Source: Pirellulales bacterium
Lineage (GTDB): Bacteria > Planctomycetota > Planctomycetia > Pirellulales > JAEUIK01
Assembly (NCBI GenBank): GCA_019745975.1
Contig: JAIESQ010000073.1
Span: forward strand, 1-64,000
Direction: 5' to 3'
Length of the DNA stretch: 64,000 bases
The notes beneath the pieces are model-generated. The model was not told the DNA's origin. It saw only the letters and a list, made by a program, of their open reading frames with translations, and did no database searches. Made by a program: the position numbers and the translations under genes. Positions 24,078 to 33,168 of the stretch are shown in pieces. Each line of letters starts with the position of its first letter. Position 1 is the stretch's first letter.

Positions 24078-24374
24078 TTAGTAGCGGCGACCTCGAAAAC
24101 CACCGCCACCACCGCCGCTGCGCTCGGCGCGCGGCTTGGCTTCGTTGACGGTCAGTGGTCGGCCGCCGTTATCGGTGCCGTGCAACTGCTGGATTGCGGT
24201 CTGGGCATCGGCCTCGTTTTCCATTTCCACGAAACCGAAGCCCTTGCTGCGGCCGGTGTCGCGATCTTGAATCACCTCGGCGCTGCGGACCTGCCCGATG
24301 GCCTCAAACAGCTTCGCTAGCTCGGCGTTGGTTACCGAATAACCCAAATTGCCGACGTACAATTTCTTTCCCAT
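24078..24374 (-). CDS. RRM-type RNA-binding protein
   Basis: A 98-residue protein made of one RNA recognition motif and a short Gly/Arg tail. RNP2 'LYVGNL' is at 5-10 and RNP1 'KGFGFVEM' at 44-51, both with the aromatic residues that stack on RNA. The tail 'ERSGGGGGGFRGRRY' resembles RGG boxes. Bacterial single-RRM proteins of this size, common in cyanobacteria and planctomycetes, often respond to cold. The 200-base gap upstream could hold a long 5' leader that controls it, but nothing there was identified. Confidence 0.93.
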   Translation of the reverse strand: MGKKLYVGNLGYSVTNAELAKLFEAIGQVRSAEVIQDRDTGRSKGFGFVEMENEADAQTAIQQLHGTDNGGRPLTVNEAKPRAERSGGGGGGFRGRRY

Positions 24375-24582
24375 GCGATTCTCCCAACGGCATACTCAAA
24401 AGGCCCAACGTCGCTTCCGGGGCCTAGCGAAAGAGGCTGAACTGTCAGCCCGGCAGGTGGGAAGTACGAATGAGAAGTAGCCCAAACAGAATCTGGGCAG
24501 CGAGAGCTCAGCCGGCGACCAACCGCATGCATTGTATCCGATCGCCGGGCAGTTGTCTTGATGCCCCTCGGCCACCGGGTAT

Positions 24583-25152
24583 TTAGCTAGCAGATTGCCG
24601 TAGCAAGGCAATAAAGACCTTCAAAAGCGGCGTATTGTCGTGCCAGGTGCGGCCAGTGACCAGGTTGCCGTCGACCACGGTCGGCTCGTTGACGTAGGTG
24701 GCGCCCCCTTGCTGGGCGTCGAGCGCGCACTTGGCGACGGTCGTCACCCGCCGGCCGCGAAGGCAATCGGCGGCCGTGAGAATCTCGATCCCATGGCAAA
24801 CCGCGCACACCGGTTTGCCGGTCTCGAAGAAATGTCGCGTGATGCGCAGCAAGTCGGCATCGTAGCGCAAGTACTCCGGTGCCCGCCCACCCGAGAGAAA
24901 CAGCCCGGCGTAATCTTCGGCCCGCACATCGCGAAAGGCGATCGTCGCGCGAATGTGATAGCCGGGGCGCTCCTGGGTGATGTCCCAAGGCGGATCGGCC
25001 CCCGGCGGAACTTCGTGAAGCACGCCGTGGTAGAGCCGCGCCTCGGGCCCGGCCACGTCGACCTCGTAGCCATCCTCCGGCAAGCGGAAGATCGGGTACA
25101 TCGTGTCGAGCACTTCGGTCGCGTCGCCAATCGGCAGGAGGATTCTCGGCAT
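24583..25152 (-). CDS. DJ-1/PfpI family protein
   Basis: A 189-residue cytoplasmic protein with the class I glutamine amidotransferase-like fold. 'GLFLSGGRAPEYLRYD' precedes the nucleophile elbow 'AVCHGIEIL' with Cys119, followed by His120. Members include proteases, deglycases and chaperones, so the exact reaction cannot be set. It lies 18 bases downstream of the squalene-cyclase-repeat gene on the same strand and is probably co-transcribed. Confidence 0.92.
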   Translation of the reverse strand: MPRILLPIGDATEVLDTMYPIFRLPEDGYEVDVAGPEARLYHGVLHEVPPGADPPWDITQERPGYHIRATIAFRDVRAEDYAGLFLSGGRAPEYLRYDADLLRITRHFFETGKPVCAVCHGIEILTAADCLRGRRVTTVAKCALDAQQGGATYVNEPTVVDGNLVTGRTWHDNTPLLKVFIALLRQSAS

Positions 25153-25170
25153 GTCGTGCCGTACTTCTCG

Positions 25171-26304
25171 CTACTTCGCTTCGCGTGGCCGGCAGTACGA
25201 CAGCACCACGAGCGCGTAGCTGGTCACCAGGTTCGGGTCTCCCTCCATCCAGCGGTTGTTCTGGTTGGTCCACGCGCCGCTGGCTTGCTGGCGACTGGCG
25301 AGCTCCTCTGCGAGTTCCTTGCGCCAGTCGTGCTTGCCGCCGGCCTCGTCTTCGAAGTAGTCGATCCCCGCGGCGTCGAGCGCGCGAGCGAACATGTAGA
25401 AGTAGTAATACAAGCCCGAATCCCCTATGCCGGGGTTCTCTTTGAGGTCGTAGTGCTTCTTGAGCCAATCGACGGCGGCCTTGACGCGGATGTCGTCGGC
25501 CTTGAGCCCCGCGTAGATGAAGCTCTTGAAGCCGGCGTAGCTCATCGTGCCGTAGCTGCGCAGCCCACCATCGGGATTCTCGCGCGCGGCGCTGGCGCCG
25601 CCGGCGGCCACGGTATAAAAGAAGCCGCCGTCGGGGTTCTTGGCAGCCAACGGCGCGGTGTTGTACTGCGACTCATAGTTCTGGCAGCGCGAAACAAAGA
25701 CAATCGCTTTCTTGATGGCTTCGTCGTTGGCGTCGGCGCCCAGGTCGTGCAAAGCGTCGATCAAGAAGCTGGTGTTCGACAGATCGGGCCGGCCACCGCG
25801 TCCGTAGCCCGAGCCACCGTAGTTGAGGCTCGCAGGGTCTTGCCCTTCGCCTTCGTCGACCTGCACTTCGCGGACGTAACGTTCGGCGCCTTTGAGCAGC
25901 TTGTCGTAGCGGCCATCCTTGTTGGCGGCGACGAGGGCCTGCACGATCACGCACGTTTCGTAGTTGGGGATTCGCGAGCCGTTGGCGTACAACCCGCCAT
26001 CTTCGCGCACGAAGCCCTCGAGGTACTTCAAGCTCGTGGCGACGAGCGGATCGTCGGGGGTGCGGCCCGTGCGGATCAGGGCGGTAGCCGCCAGGGCGGT
26101 GATGGCGGGCCCGAGCTGCGCGCTGACAGAGCCATCGGCGCCTTGGGCCTCGCGCAAGTACTGTACGCCGCGATCAACGGTTTGTTGATAGAGCTTGGCG
26201 TCGGGGCCAAGCTTGTCGGCGCGAGCCGGCACCACGATCGCCAGTGCCACGACGGCGGTGATGACAGAAACGCTTGTCAGTCGAGCAAGCAAGGTCATCG
26301 ACAT
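25171..26304 (-). CDS. Exported prenyltransferase/squalene-cyclase-repeat protein
   Basis: The ATG at 26304 (or 26298) follows a GAGAG-type site and leads to a signal peptide (LARLTSVSVITAVVALAIVVPARA). The 377-residue product has repeats of the alpha-alpha toroid type: 'YLREAQGADGSVSAQLG', 'YLEGFVREDGGLYANG', 'NPDGGLRSYGTMSYAGF'. These are the QxxDGxW/G-like repeats of terpene cyclase and prenyltransferase folds. The acidic DxDD catalytic motif of squalene-hopene cyclase is not visible, so a non-cyclase binding role is likely. It stands between the DUF1501 gene and the DJ-1 gene. Confidence 0.82.
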   Translation of the reverse strand: MSMTLLARLTSVSVITAVVALAIVVPARADKLGPDAKLYQQTVDRGVQYLREAQGADGSVSAQLGPAITALAATALIRTGRTPDDPLVATSLKYLEGFVREDGGLYANGSRIPNYETCVIVQALVAANKDGRYDKLLKGAERYVREVQVDEGEGQDPASLNYGGSGYGRGGRPDLSNTSFLIDALHDLGADANDEAIKKAIVFVSRCQNYESQYNTAPLAAKNPDGGFFYTVAAGGASAARENPDGGLRSYGTMSYAGFKSFIYAGLKADDIRVKAAVDWLKKHYDLKENPGIGDSGLYYYFYMFARALDAAGIDYFEDEAGGKHDWRKELAEELASRQQASGAWTNQNNRWMEGDPNLVTSYALVVLSYCRPREAK

Positions 26305-26503
26305 CTCTCGGAAGAGGGTGATTGATTCGCGAAATAGCCAGCGCAGCGTGTGCAGCAATTCGGGGGGAGGCTGAGTCGGGCGACCTTCATTACACAACGC
26401 GGCCAGACGGTTGAATAGTAGCACCCGGTGTGCCGCTGCCGCCGCGACGAAAAAACCGCCGCGCGCGGCGAATCGTTGATCGCGCTGGCGACGAGCTGCG
26501 CCG

Positions 26504-27982
26504 TTACGCCAGCAGCTCGCGCACCACGCGGGCCGGCTCCACGCCCGTCAGCCGCTGATCGAGCCCCTGGTAGCGGAACGTGAACCGCTCGTGGTCGAAG
26601 CCCAAGAGGTGCAGCACCGTGGCGTGGAAATCGTGGATGTGCACCGGATCGCGGACGATGTTGTAGGAGAAGTCGTCGGTCTCGCCGTAGATCTGGCCGC
26701 CGCGGCTGCCGCCGCCGGCCATCCACATGGTGAAGCAGCGCGGGTGATGGTCGCGGCCGTAGTTCTCGTGGCTCAAGCCCCCTTGCGAGTAGATCGTGCG
26801 GCCGAACTCACCCCCCCAGATCACCAGCGTTTCGTCGAACAGCCCGCGGCGCTTGAGGTCTTGAATCAGGCCCCAGCAGGGCTGATCGGCATCGCGGCAC
26901 TGATCGGGCAAGCGGCCCGCGACGTTGCCGTGCGTGTCCCAATTGTTGTGGTACATCTGCACGAAGCGGACACCGCGCTCCACCAACCGGCGCGCCAAGA
27001 GGACCGTATGCGCGAAGGAGCCGGGTTTCTTGACCTCGGGCCCGTAGAGGTTGAGCGTGTCCTCGGTTTCGTGCGACAAGTCGACCAGCTCCGGCACGCT
27101 CGATTGCATGCGGAACGCCAGCTCGTATTGCTCGATGCGGGTGTTTGTTTCGGGATCGCCGACGGCCTGGTAGTTCAATTCGTTGAGCTGCCGCAGGCCG
27201 TCGAGCGTGCGGCGGCGCACCTGGCTCGGAACTCCCGGTGGATTGTTGATGTAGAGAATGGGGTCGCCACCGCTGCGGAACGACACGCCGGCGTGCTCGC
27301 CTGGCAAGTAGCCGGCCGACCAGAGCCGCGCGCTGATCGCTTGCACCTGTTCGGTATTCGTGGGCTTGGCGACCAGCACGACAAACGTCGGCAAGTCTTG
27401 ATTCATCGAGCCCAGCCCGTACGATGCCCACGCACCCAGGCAGGGGCGACCGGTAACCTGGTTACCGGTCTGCATGTAGCTGATGGCCGGTTCGTGATTG
27501 ATGGCCTCGGTGTGCATGCTGCGGATGAAGCACATGTCGTCGACCATCCGCGCGGTGTACGGCAGTAGCTCGCTCACCCACATGCCCGAGCGGCCGTGTT
27601 GGGCGAACTTGAACTTCGAGGGGGCGATTGGGAAGCGGGCCTGTCCCGAGGTCATCGTGGTGAGCCGCTGTCCCATGCGGACCGAGTCGGGGAGGTCCTT
27701 GTCGTACCAGTCGCCCATTACAGGCTTGTAGTCGTAGAGGTCCATCTGCGCGGGCCCGCCGACCATATGCAGATAGATAACGTGACGGGCCTTGGGGGCG
27801 AAGTGCGTCAGTTCGCGCGGGACGGTCGACTCGCCGGAGTTCAAGGTCGCGCCGCGCGCCAATCCACCCCACAGCGACGGCCCCACGAGCGAAGCGAGTG
27901 CCGCGCCGCCCAGCAGGTTCCCTCCTTGGGCGAAGAAATGCCGCCGAGTGAGATCGCGGACGAATTCTTGTCGAGGGTCCAT
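26504..27982 (-). CDS. DUF1501 domain-containing exported protein
   Basis: The ATG at 27982 gives 492 residues beginning 'DPRQEFVRDLTRRHFFAQGG', a twin-arginine-like signal typical of the family. An upstream ATG at 28075 would only translate the dispersed repeat and is rejected. The body has the alkaline-phosphatase-like fold pattern of DUF1501: 'VIYLHMVGGPAQMDLYDYKP', 'LVIWGGEFGRTI', 'GRDHHPRCFTMWMAGGG' and 'HDFHATVLHLLG'. These hold Asp and His positions suited to metal binding. DUF1501 proteins pair with DUF1553 proteins across planctomycetes. The function is thought to be sulfatase- or phosphatase-like but is unproven. Confidence 0.93.
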   Translation of the reverse strand: MDPRQEFVRDLTRRHFFAQGGNLLGGAALASLVGPSLWGGLARGATLNSGESTVPRELTHFAPKARHVIYLHMVGGPAQMDLYDYKPVMGDWYDKDLPDSVRMGQRLTTMTSGQARFPIAPSKFKFAQHGRSGMWVSELLPYTARMVDDMCFIRSMHTEAINHEPAISYMQTGNQVTGRPCLGAWASYGLGSMNQDLPTFVVLVAKPTNTEQVQAISARLWSAGYLPGEHAGVSFRSGGDPILYINNPPGVPSQVRRRTLDGLRQLNELNYQAVGDPETNTRIEQYELAFRMQSSVPELVDLSHETEDTLNLYGPEVKKPGSFAHTVLLARRLVERGVRFVQMYHNNWDTHGNVAGRLPDQCRDADQPCWGLIQDLKRRGLFDETLVIWGGEFGRTIYSQGGLSHENYGRDHHPRCFTMWMAGGGSRGGQIYGETDDFSYNIVRDPVHIHDFHATVLHLLGFDHERFTFRYQGLDQRLTGVEPARVVRELLA

Positions 27983-28017
27983 GGCCTTTATCTCTCGCGA
28001 AGCCTGGTTTCTTGACT

Positions 28018-28080
28018 GTAGGGTGTGCGAAGCACACCAACACACCTCTGGCAACTCGTGGTGCGTTTCACGCACCCTAC
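28018..28080. repeat. Intact GTAGGGTGTGCG...CACGCACCCTAC dispersed repeat
   Basis: The left end GTAGGGTGTGCGAAGCACACC and the right end GGTGCGTTTCACGCACCCTAC are inverted copies. Each arm also contains its own small palindrome. The element sits exactly between the DUF1553 and DUF1501 genes. It supplies the TAG stop of the DUF1553 gene (28077-28079) and an out-of-place upstream ATG for the DUF1501 gene. Copies are at 12916 and 48460. Confidence 0.85.
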
Positions 28081-31000
28081 TTATTCAACACCTCGTCCAG
28101 GTTCATCAGTTCGTTGGCCAACATGGTGTAGGCCGCCAGGGTGGCTCCGTCGAGGGCTTCGTCGCGCTTCGACTCGCCTGTGGCGACGAGCGCCTTGGCG
28201 TCGTCGGGGTGGGCGGCGTAGTAGCTCAACAAGTCGGCCAGCGACGCCGCGACGACGGCTACCTCTTCGGTTTTGAGCGGTCGGGCCGTCAGGCGGCGCG
28301 CGAGCCAATCGAGCCGACTGCTCGCCGCTTCGCCCCCCTCTTTCATCGCTCGCTCGGCCAGATGCCGGGCTGCTTCAACAAACTGCGGGTCGTTCAGGGT
28401 CACCAGTGCCTGCAGCGGCGTGTTCGTGCGCTCGCGGCGGGTCGTGCAGACCTCGCGAGCCGGCGCGTTCATGATGTCCATCGAGGCCGGCGGCGCCGCC
28501 CGTTTCCAGATCGTGTACATGCTGCGGCGGTAGAGCGATTCGCCGTGGTCCTGCTGATAGTTGCGGGTGTTCGATCCGATCATGGCGACGGCTTCCCAGA
28601 CTCCTTCGGGCTGGTAGGGCTTGACGCTCGGACCGCCGATTTTTGGCGACAACAATCCGCTAACGGCCAGGGCGTAGTCGCGCACCATCTCGGCATCCAT
28701 GCGGAACCGCGGCCCGCGTGAGAGCAGCCGGTTCTGCGGGTCCTTCTCGATTTTCTCTGGCGTGGCCAGCGCGCTTTGGCGGTAGACCGCCGAGGTGACC
28801 AGCAGTTTATAAAGCCGTTTCACGTCCCAGCCCGACTCGCGGAACTCGACCGCCAGCCAATCGAGCAACTCGGGATGCGAAGGCAATTCACCGCTGACGC
28901 CGAAGTCGCCCGCGGTGCGCACGAGTCCCGTGCCGAACAGTTCTTGCCAGCAGCGGTTCACGGTCACCCGCGCGGTCATCGGATGCTCGGCAGTAAGCAG
29001 CCACTTGGCCAGGCCGAGGCGGTTGCGTGGCAGATCGTCGGCCATGGGCGGAAACATGCTCGGCGTCGCCGGCCGTACTTCGTCGCGGCGTTTGTCGTAG
29101 TCGCCGCGGAAAAGGACGTAGGCCATGGCCGGATCGCCCTTTTCGTGCATCACGTGAGCGATTGTACCGCGCTGTTGAATCGCGGCCTTCTCCTGTTCGA
29201 GTTTCGCGACCGTGGCGCCGGCTTCCTGAAACGGAGCGTCGAGCGCGTTGAGCCACCACTCGTAGAGTTCCTGAGTTTCCGCCTCGGCCCGCTCGGCCGC
29301 AGGCTTCGTCGCCAGATACAGGGCGCGCGTGGCTGCCGCCAGGTGGATCGCTTCGGCGGGCGTGAGTGCCCGTTTGTAGAGCCGCAAGTCTTGCAGCACC
29401 AGACCGGTCACTTGTTGCCCCGAGTGTCGCTGCCCGACTTTGAAGGGCACCTCGGTGTGGATCGAGCTGCGGAGCTTGTTCACCGTGGCTTCGGTCGGCT
29501 GCTGGACACCGTTAAAGTAGATCTTGAGCCCCTCAGCGCCGCTCGAGCCGTCGTAGGTCACCAGGACGTGCGTCCAGCGGTTGGCTTCGAGCATTGTTTT
29601 GGTATGCGATTTGAGCGCGTCGTCGGGCCATTTGTGAACCAGGTGCGAGGCGACGCGGCCCTGTTCCAGCCACACATCCCAACCGCGGTACTCGTGTTCG
29701 TTGTCCATCCGCGCTACGAGGCTCCCCATCTGATTGGGGTCGGTCACCTTGACCCAGGCCGCGCAGCTAAACACCTGGTCTTTCTCGAAGTCGCCCACAT
29801 CGGCCAGCGCCACGCTTCCCGGAGGCGCCACGGGAACTTGACCGGCCACATGCCCCGGCTCAAAGACCAACGATTCGACGGGCACTTGCCGTGTCTCGCC
29901 GTTGACCTGTACTTCAAGCGCCGCACCGGCGCTCTCGGCCAGACCCGCCCGCGCGCACAGATCCTGCTCGGGGACGAGCGCCACGACGGCATTCATATCG
30001 GCCGCGGCGAGCCAGGCATCGAAATCGGCGCGGGCCAGTTGCCGGCGCTCGTCAAGCCTGCCGCGGGCCGCGGCGATTTCACCTGGCAGCGCTTCCCAGC
30101 GCGAGCGGTCGGCCTCTTGCGGAACCGGCACCACCGGCGGCGTGTCCTTGATGTTGCCGTCCATGGCGTTCTGCGTGGTGTTATTGAAGAAGGCTGACAG
30201 CGAATAAAACTCCTTCTGCGAGAGCGGGTCGAATTTGTGGTCGTGGCACACTCCGCAGCCGGCGGTTGTCCCCAGCCAGACCAGCGAGGTCGTCTCGGTG
30301 CGGTCGCGGGCGTACAACACCAGATACTCCTCGGCGATCGCGCCCCCTTCGTTCGTGGTGATGTTGCAGCGGTTGAAGCCCGAGGCAACTTGTTGATCGA
30401 GCGTGCCGCCAGGCAGCAGATCGCCGGCCAATTGCTCAATCGTGAACTGGTCGAAAGGCAGGTTGCGATTGAACGCCGAGATGACCCAGTCGCGATACGA
30501 CCACATCTCGCGGAAGTTGTCGAAATGAATTCCGTGCGTGTCGGCATAGCGGGCCAGATCGAGCCAGTAGCGGGCGCGATGCTCTCCCCAGGCTGGGCTC
30601 GCCATCAGGCGATCAACGAGCTTTTCGTAGGCGTCGGGCGCTCGATCCGCGACAAACTCTTCGACGAGCGCCGGCTCGGGGGGAAGGCCGGTCAGATCGA
30701 GGCTCAAGCGGCGCGCCAGCGTGCGGCGATCGGCCTCCGGCGCCGGCTTGAGGCCCGCCGCCTCTAGCTTTGCCAAAACGAACTGATCGATGGGTGTCCG
30801 CACCCAGGCCTGGTCGGACACGGCCGGCAGTGGGGGGCGCACGGGGGCGATTAGCGACCAGTGTGGCTCGTACTCGGCTCCGGCCGAGACCCAACGAACC
30901 AAGAGCTCGATTTCCTCGGGCTTGAGCTCGCGATGCGACGTGGCGGGGGGCATCCGCTCCTCCGGGTCGGTCGACCGCAGGCGGCGGATCATCTCGCTGG

Positions 31001-31301
31001 ATTCGACGTCGCCGGGAACGATCGCCCCGGCGCTGACGGCGTCGTCGTGTCGATCGAGGCGCAGACCAGCCTTGCGGGCGGCGCTATCCGGTCCATGGCA
31101 TTGAAAGCAGTTATGCGACAGGATCGGGCGAACGTCGCGGTTGTAGCGCGGTGTCTCGGTGGGCTGGTTGTCGGCCGAACGAGCTTGCGGGGCTATCAGC
31201 AGGCAGCAGCCGAGCGCCGCGGCGGTGGCCAGTCGTTGGATTCGGGCCCAGAAGCGACGTCGAGCATTTCGCGGTTCGAGAGGGTTGGCGCGCCCGTTCA
31301 T
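28077..31301 (-). CDS. DUF1553/DUF1549 planctomycete cytochrome-type protein with LamG insert
   Basis: A 1074-residue exported protein (signal peptide ATAAALGCCLLIAPQARS). The order is PSCyt1 with haem-type 'CFQCHGP' near residue 65, then DUF1549 (PSCyt2) with 'YWLDLARYADTHG', 'FTIEQLAGDLLPGGT' and a second CGVCHDH. A concanavalin-like LamG segment follows at about 490-640 ('WTHVLVTYDGSS', 'LKIYFNG'), then DUF1553 ('LGLAKWLLTAEHPMTARVTVNR'). Such proteins are abundant in planctomycetes and are tied to polysaccharide use, with a predicted periplasmic redox role. It is upstream of the partner DUF1501 gene. The stop codon is inside a dispersed repeat. Confidence 0.93.
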   Translation of the reverse strand: MNGRANPLEPRNARRRFWARIQRLATAAALGCCLLIAPQARSADNQPTETPRYNRDVRPILSHNCFQCHGPDSAARKAGLRLDRHDDAVSAGAIVPGDVESSEMIRRLRSTDPEERMPPATSHRELKPEEIELLVRWVSAGAEYEPHWSLIAPVRPPLPAVSDQAWVRTPIDQFVLAKLEAAGLKPAPEADRRTLARRLSLDLTGLPPEPALVEEFVADRAPDAYEKLVDRLMASPAWGEHRARYWLDLARYADTHGIHFDNFREMWSYRDWVISAFNRNLPFDQFTIEQLAGDLLPGGTLDQQVASGFNRCNITTNEGGAIAEEYLVLYARDRTETTSLVWLGTTAGCGVCHDHKFDPLSQKEFYSLSAFFNNTTQNAMDGNIKDTPPVVPVPQEADRSRWEALPGEIAAARGRLDERRQLARADFDAWLAAADMNAVVALVPEQDLCARAGLAESAGAALEVQVNGETRQVPVESLVFEPGHVAGQVPVAPPGSVALADVGDFEKDQVFSCAAWVKVTDPNQMGSLVARMDNEHEYRGWDVWLEQGRVASHLVHKWPDDALKSHTKTMLEANRWTHVLVTYDGSSGAEGLKIYFNGVQQPTEATVNKLRSSIHTEVPFKVGQRHSGQQVTGLVLQDLRLYKRALTPAEAIHLAAATRALYLATKPAAERAEAETQELYEWWLNALDAPFQEAGATVAKLEQEKAAIQQRGTIAHVMHEKGDPAMAYVLFRGDYDKRRDEVRPATPSMFPPMADDLPRNRLGLAKWLLTAEHPMTARVTVNRCWQELFGTGLVRTAGDFGVSGELPSHPELLDWLAVEFRESGWDVKRLYKLLVTSAVYRQSALATPEKIEKDPQNRLLSRGPRFRMDAEMVRDYALAVSGLLSPKIGGPSVKPYQPEGVWEAVAMIGSNTRNYQQDHGESLYRRSMYTIWKRAAPPASMDIMNAPAREVCTTRRERTNTPLQALVTLNDPQFVEAARHLAERAMKEGGEAASSRLDWLARRLTARPLKTEEVAVVAASLADLLSYYAAHPDDAKALVATGESKRDEALDGATLAAYTMLANELMNLDEVLNK

Positions 31302-31718
31302 GATTCCTGCCTGTCGTAACGGTACTGGGACTTGCTAGCAGTAAGCTGCGGCCGGCGTTTCGACCGCGGACTGCCCGAGCGGTCACCTTGGCAGCCGATC
31401 CGGATGCCTCCGGTGACGGCAGCCAAACTTGCGGTGGGAAAATCGGAACTCTGGCGGCGGGACGTCCGGCCACTAGAGCAATCCCTAGCGGCGGGCGATA
31501 GCTTCGATCTTAACGAACTGGCTGGCCCAGAAACAAGCAAAAACCGGGGGCAAACAGTGGGGGTGGCAGTCTTTACGACGGTAGCATTCAACAGGTCCGC
31601 CAGAAAAAACCCGCGGAACCTTTTCATTACTCTCGTGTTAGAATCCGGGGCAGCCGTCGGGCTGCGCATGCGGTCTTTCAAGCGGTCGCCTTAACTCTCG
31701 TCATCTAGGGCCATCGCC
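31302..31718. other. Divergent intergenic region, nothing recognised
   Basis: This 417-base gap separates the minus-strand DUF1553 gene from the plus-strand pseudopilin gene and must hold both promoters. Open frames within it overlap in antisense and have no protein-like features. No clear sigma-70 promoter, operator or RNA motif was found by eye. A purine-rich stretch near 31535-31570 (AAACCGGGGGCAAACAGTGGGGG) is notable but unexplained. Confidence 0.5.
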
Positions 31719-32282
31719 ATGCGTCGTATCCATCCTTTGGGTCCGCGTCGCGGGTTTACGCTCGTCGAATTGCTGGTCGTGATTGGCATTATCGGGATGC
31801 TGATCGCGATGTTGATGCCGGCGGTGCAATGGTCGCGGGAGCGATCACGGTCGACCAACTGCATGTCGAACTTGCGGCAGATCGGCATCGCCATGTTCAT
31901 GTACGTCGACCAGCAAGGCTCGCGAGGGGTCTTCCCGTACGCGGCCCAGTTGCCTTCGCTCACCCCGACCCGGCCCGGCTTGCAGAAAGTGCTGGCGCAA
32001 CACATCGAGGGGAGCCGCGAAGCTTTCCACTGTCCGTCGGATTTTGGCGACGGCGATCAACTGGCCAGCTACTACGAACGGGAAGGGATCAGCTACGAGT
32101 ATCCGATGACGCGCGTCGAGGGAAAGACGCGTCCGCAATTGATGTCCGACCGCGACGGCAACGAGGACCGTTCGAGTTCCGACGTCTGGTTACTGTACGA
32201 CTTTGATCCGTTTCACGGCCAAGAAAAGCAGATGGGCTCGCGCAATTATTTATGCCTTGACGGGCACGTGGCGCCGTTTTGA
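31719..32282 (+). CDS. DUF1559-like pseudopilin with prepilin N-terminal motif
   Basis: The 187-residue protein begins '[27 protein letters not shown]', a class III prepilin signal: prepilin peptidase would cut after Gly and methylate Phe. The C-terminal '[11 protein letters not shown]' matches the H-x9-DG-type end seen in planctomycete pilin-like proteins. It is expected to assemble in a type II secretion or pilus-like structure in the cell envelope. It is shorter than typical DUF1559 proteins (about 300 residues). A type II secretion F gene lies about 3 kb away but in another unit. Confidence 0.88.
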   Translation: MRRIHPLGPRRGFTLVELLVVIGIIGMLIAMLMPAVQWSRERSRSTNCMSNLRQIGIAMFMYVDQQGSRGVFPYAAQLPSLTPTRPGLQKVLAQHIEGSREAFHCPSDFGDGDQLASYYEREGISYEYPMTRVEGKTRPQLMSDRDGNEDRSSSDVWLLYDFDPFHGQEKQMGSRNYLCLDGHVAPF

Positions 32283-32355
32283 CGACCCTGGAGCGCGCCA
32301 CCGATTGTCGTCCCGCTGGCCGCCGCGAAAGTCGCGCATCCTGCTGTTGGAGACC

Positions 32356-33168
32356 ATGACGATGGGCCGTAGCCTTTCCGACAATCGTCCCCGCACTCCC
32401 CGCTTCAAAAGCAAGTCGGGCACGGCGGTACCAGGCCAAGGAGGCAAGGGCAAGCTGCTGCTGGCCGGCGTCGTGATGGCTTCGTTTGTGGGCGGCGGTT
32501 GGGCTTTTTGGCACTATCGCCCTGATCCGCAACTGCTTAAGGTGCGCGAGATGCGGGTCGCGCTGGAACAACTCCGCGATCAACCTGGCCTGACCGACGA
32601 TCAGCGCCGTGCGCAGTGGGAAGGTTTCATGCAGGAGGTCGAGAAGCTCTCCCCAGAGCAGCGGCAGGCTTTACGCGAAGAGCGTGAAATGGAGCGCGAA
32701 AAGTACTTCGACGAGCAGCTCAAGCAGTTCTTCGCCCTCTCGCCAACGGAGCAGCGTGCCCGCCTGGATAAGCAGATCGACGAAATGGAGAAATGGCGCA
32801 AGGAGCGCGAACAGCGCCGCCGCGAACGTGAGGCCAGCGGGCAAAGTGGCGACCGGCGCGGAGACCGTGACGGTCGACGCGGCGGCCCCGGCGGACCGGG
32901 CGGTCCAGGGGGTGGCCCGCGGGGTGGCGGCCCAGGAGGCGGCTCACCGAGCGCCATAGCACAAGGCGGCGGCGGACGGCCGGGGGGCGACGGTGGCTGG
33001 CGCGGCGGTTGGCGCAATGCGACTCCCGAGCAGCGCAACGAGTGGCGCCGCAACCGCCTCGATAGCAGTTCCCCAGAGTCGCGTGGGATGCGGGCCGAGT
33101 ACCGCCGCATGATGCAAGAGCGCCGTGAGCAGCGGGGGCTGTCGAACAATGGCCGGGGCTGGTTCTAG
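32356..33168 (+). CDS. Single-pass membrane protein with EQR-rich coiled region and Gly/Arg tail
   Basis: The ATG at 32356 has GGAG upstream; the frame is open further back but lacks a site. The 270-residue product has one membrane helix (KLLLAGVVMASFVGGGWAFW) at about 35-54. A charged helix follows with LTxxQ-like steps 'LTDDQRRAQ', 'LSPEQRQALREE' and 'LSPTEQRARLDKQI'. Residues 155-215 are Gly/Arg/Pro-rich (GGPGGPGGPGGG), and 'ATPEQRNEWRRNRLD' ends it. The steps resemble the LTxxQ motifs of Spy/CpxP and some DUF3106-like proteins. The same motif surrounds the tail of the kinase at 59-62 kb. The function is unknown. Confidence 0.7.
   Translation: MTMGRSLSDNRPRTPRFKSKSGTAVPGQGGKGKLLLAGVVMASFVGGGWAFWHYRPDPQLLKVREMRVALEQLRDQPGLTDDQRRAQWEGFMQEVEKLSPEQRQALREEREMEREKYFDEQLKQFFALSPTEQRARLDKQIDEMEKWRKEREQRRREREASGQSGDRRGDRDGRRGGPGGPGGPGGGPRGGGPGGGSPSAIAQGGGGRPGGDGGWRGGWRNATPEQRNEWRRNRLDSSSPESRGMRAEYRRMMQERREQRGLSNNGRGWF

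Noticed and set aside
24640-26325. 561-codon plus-strand open frame
   Set aside because: It runs antisense across two good genes (DJ-1 and the squalene-cyclase-repeat protein) and has no domain or ribosome site.
27983-28075. Longer N-terminus for the DUF1501 protein
   Set aside because: The extra codons are a translation of the dispersed repeat; the twin-arginine-like signal starts at 27982.
28776-30197. 473-codon plus-strand open frame
   Set aside because: Antisense to the DUF1553 gene, with low-quality His/Arg-rich translation.
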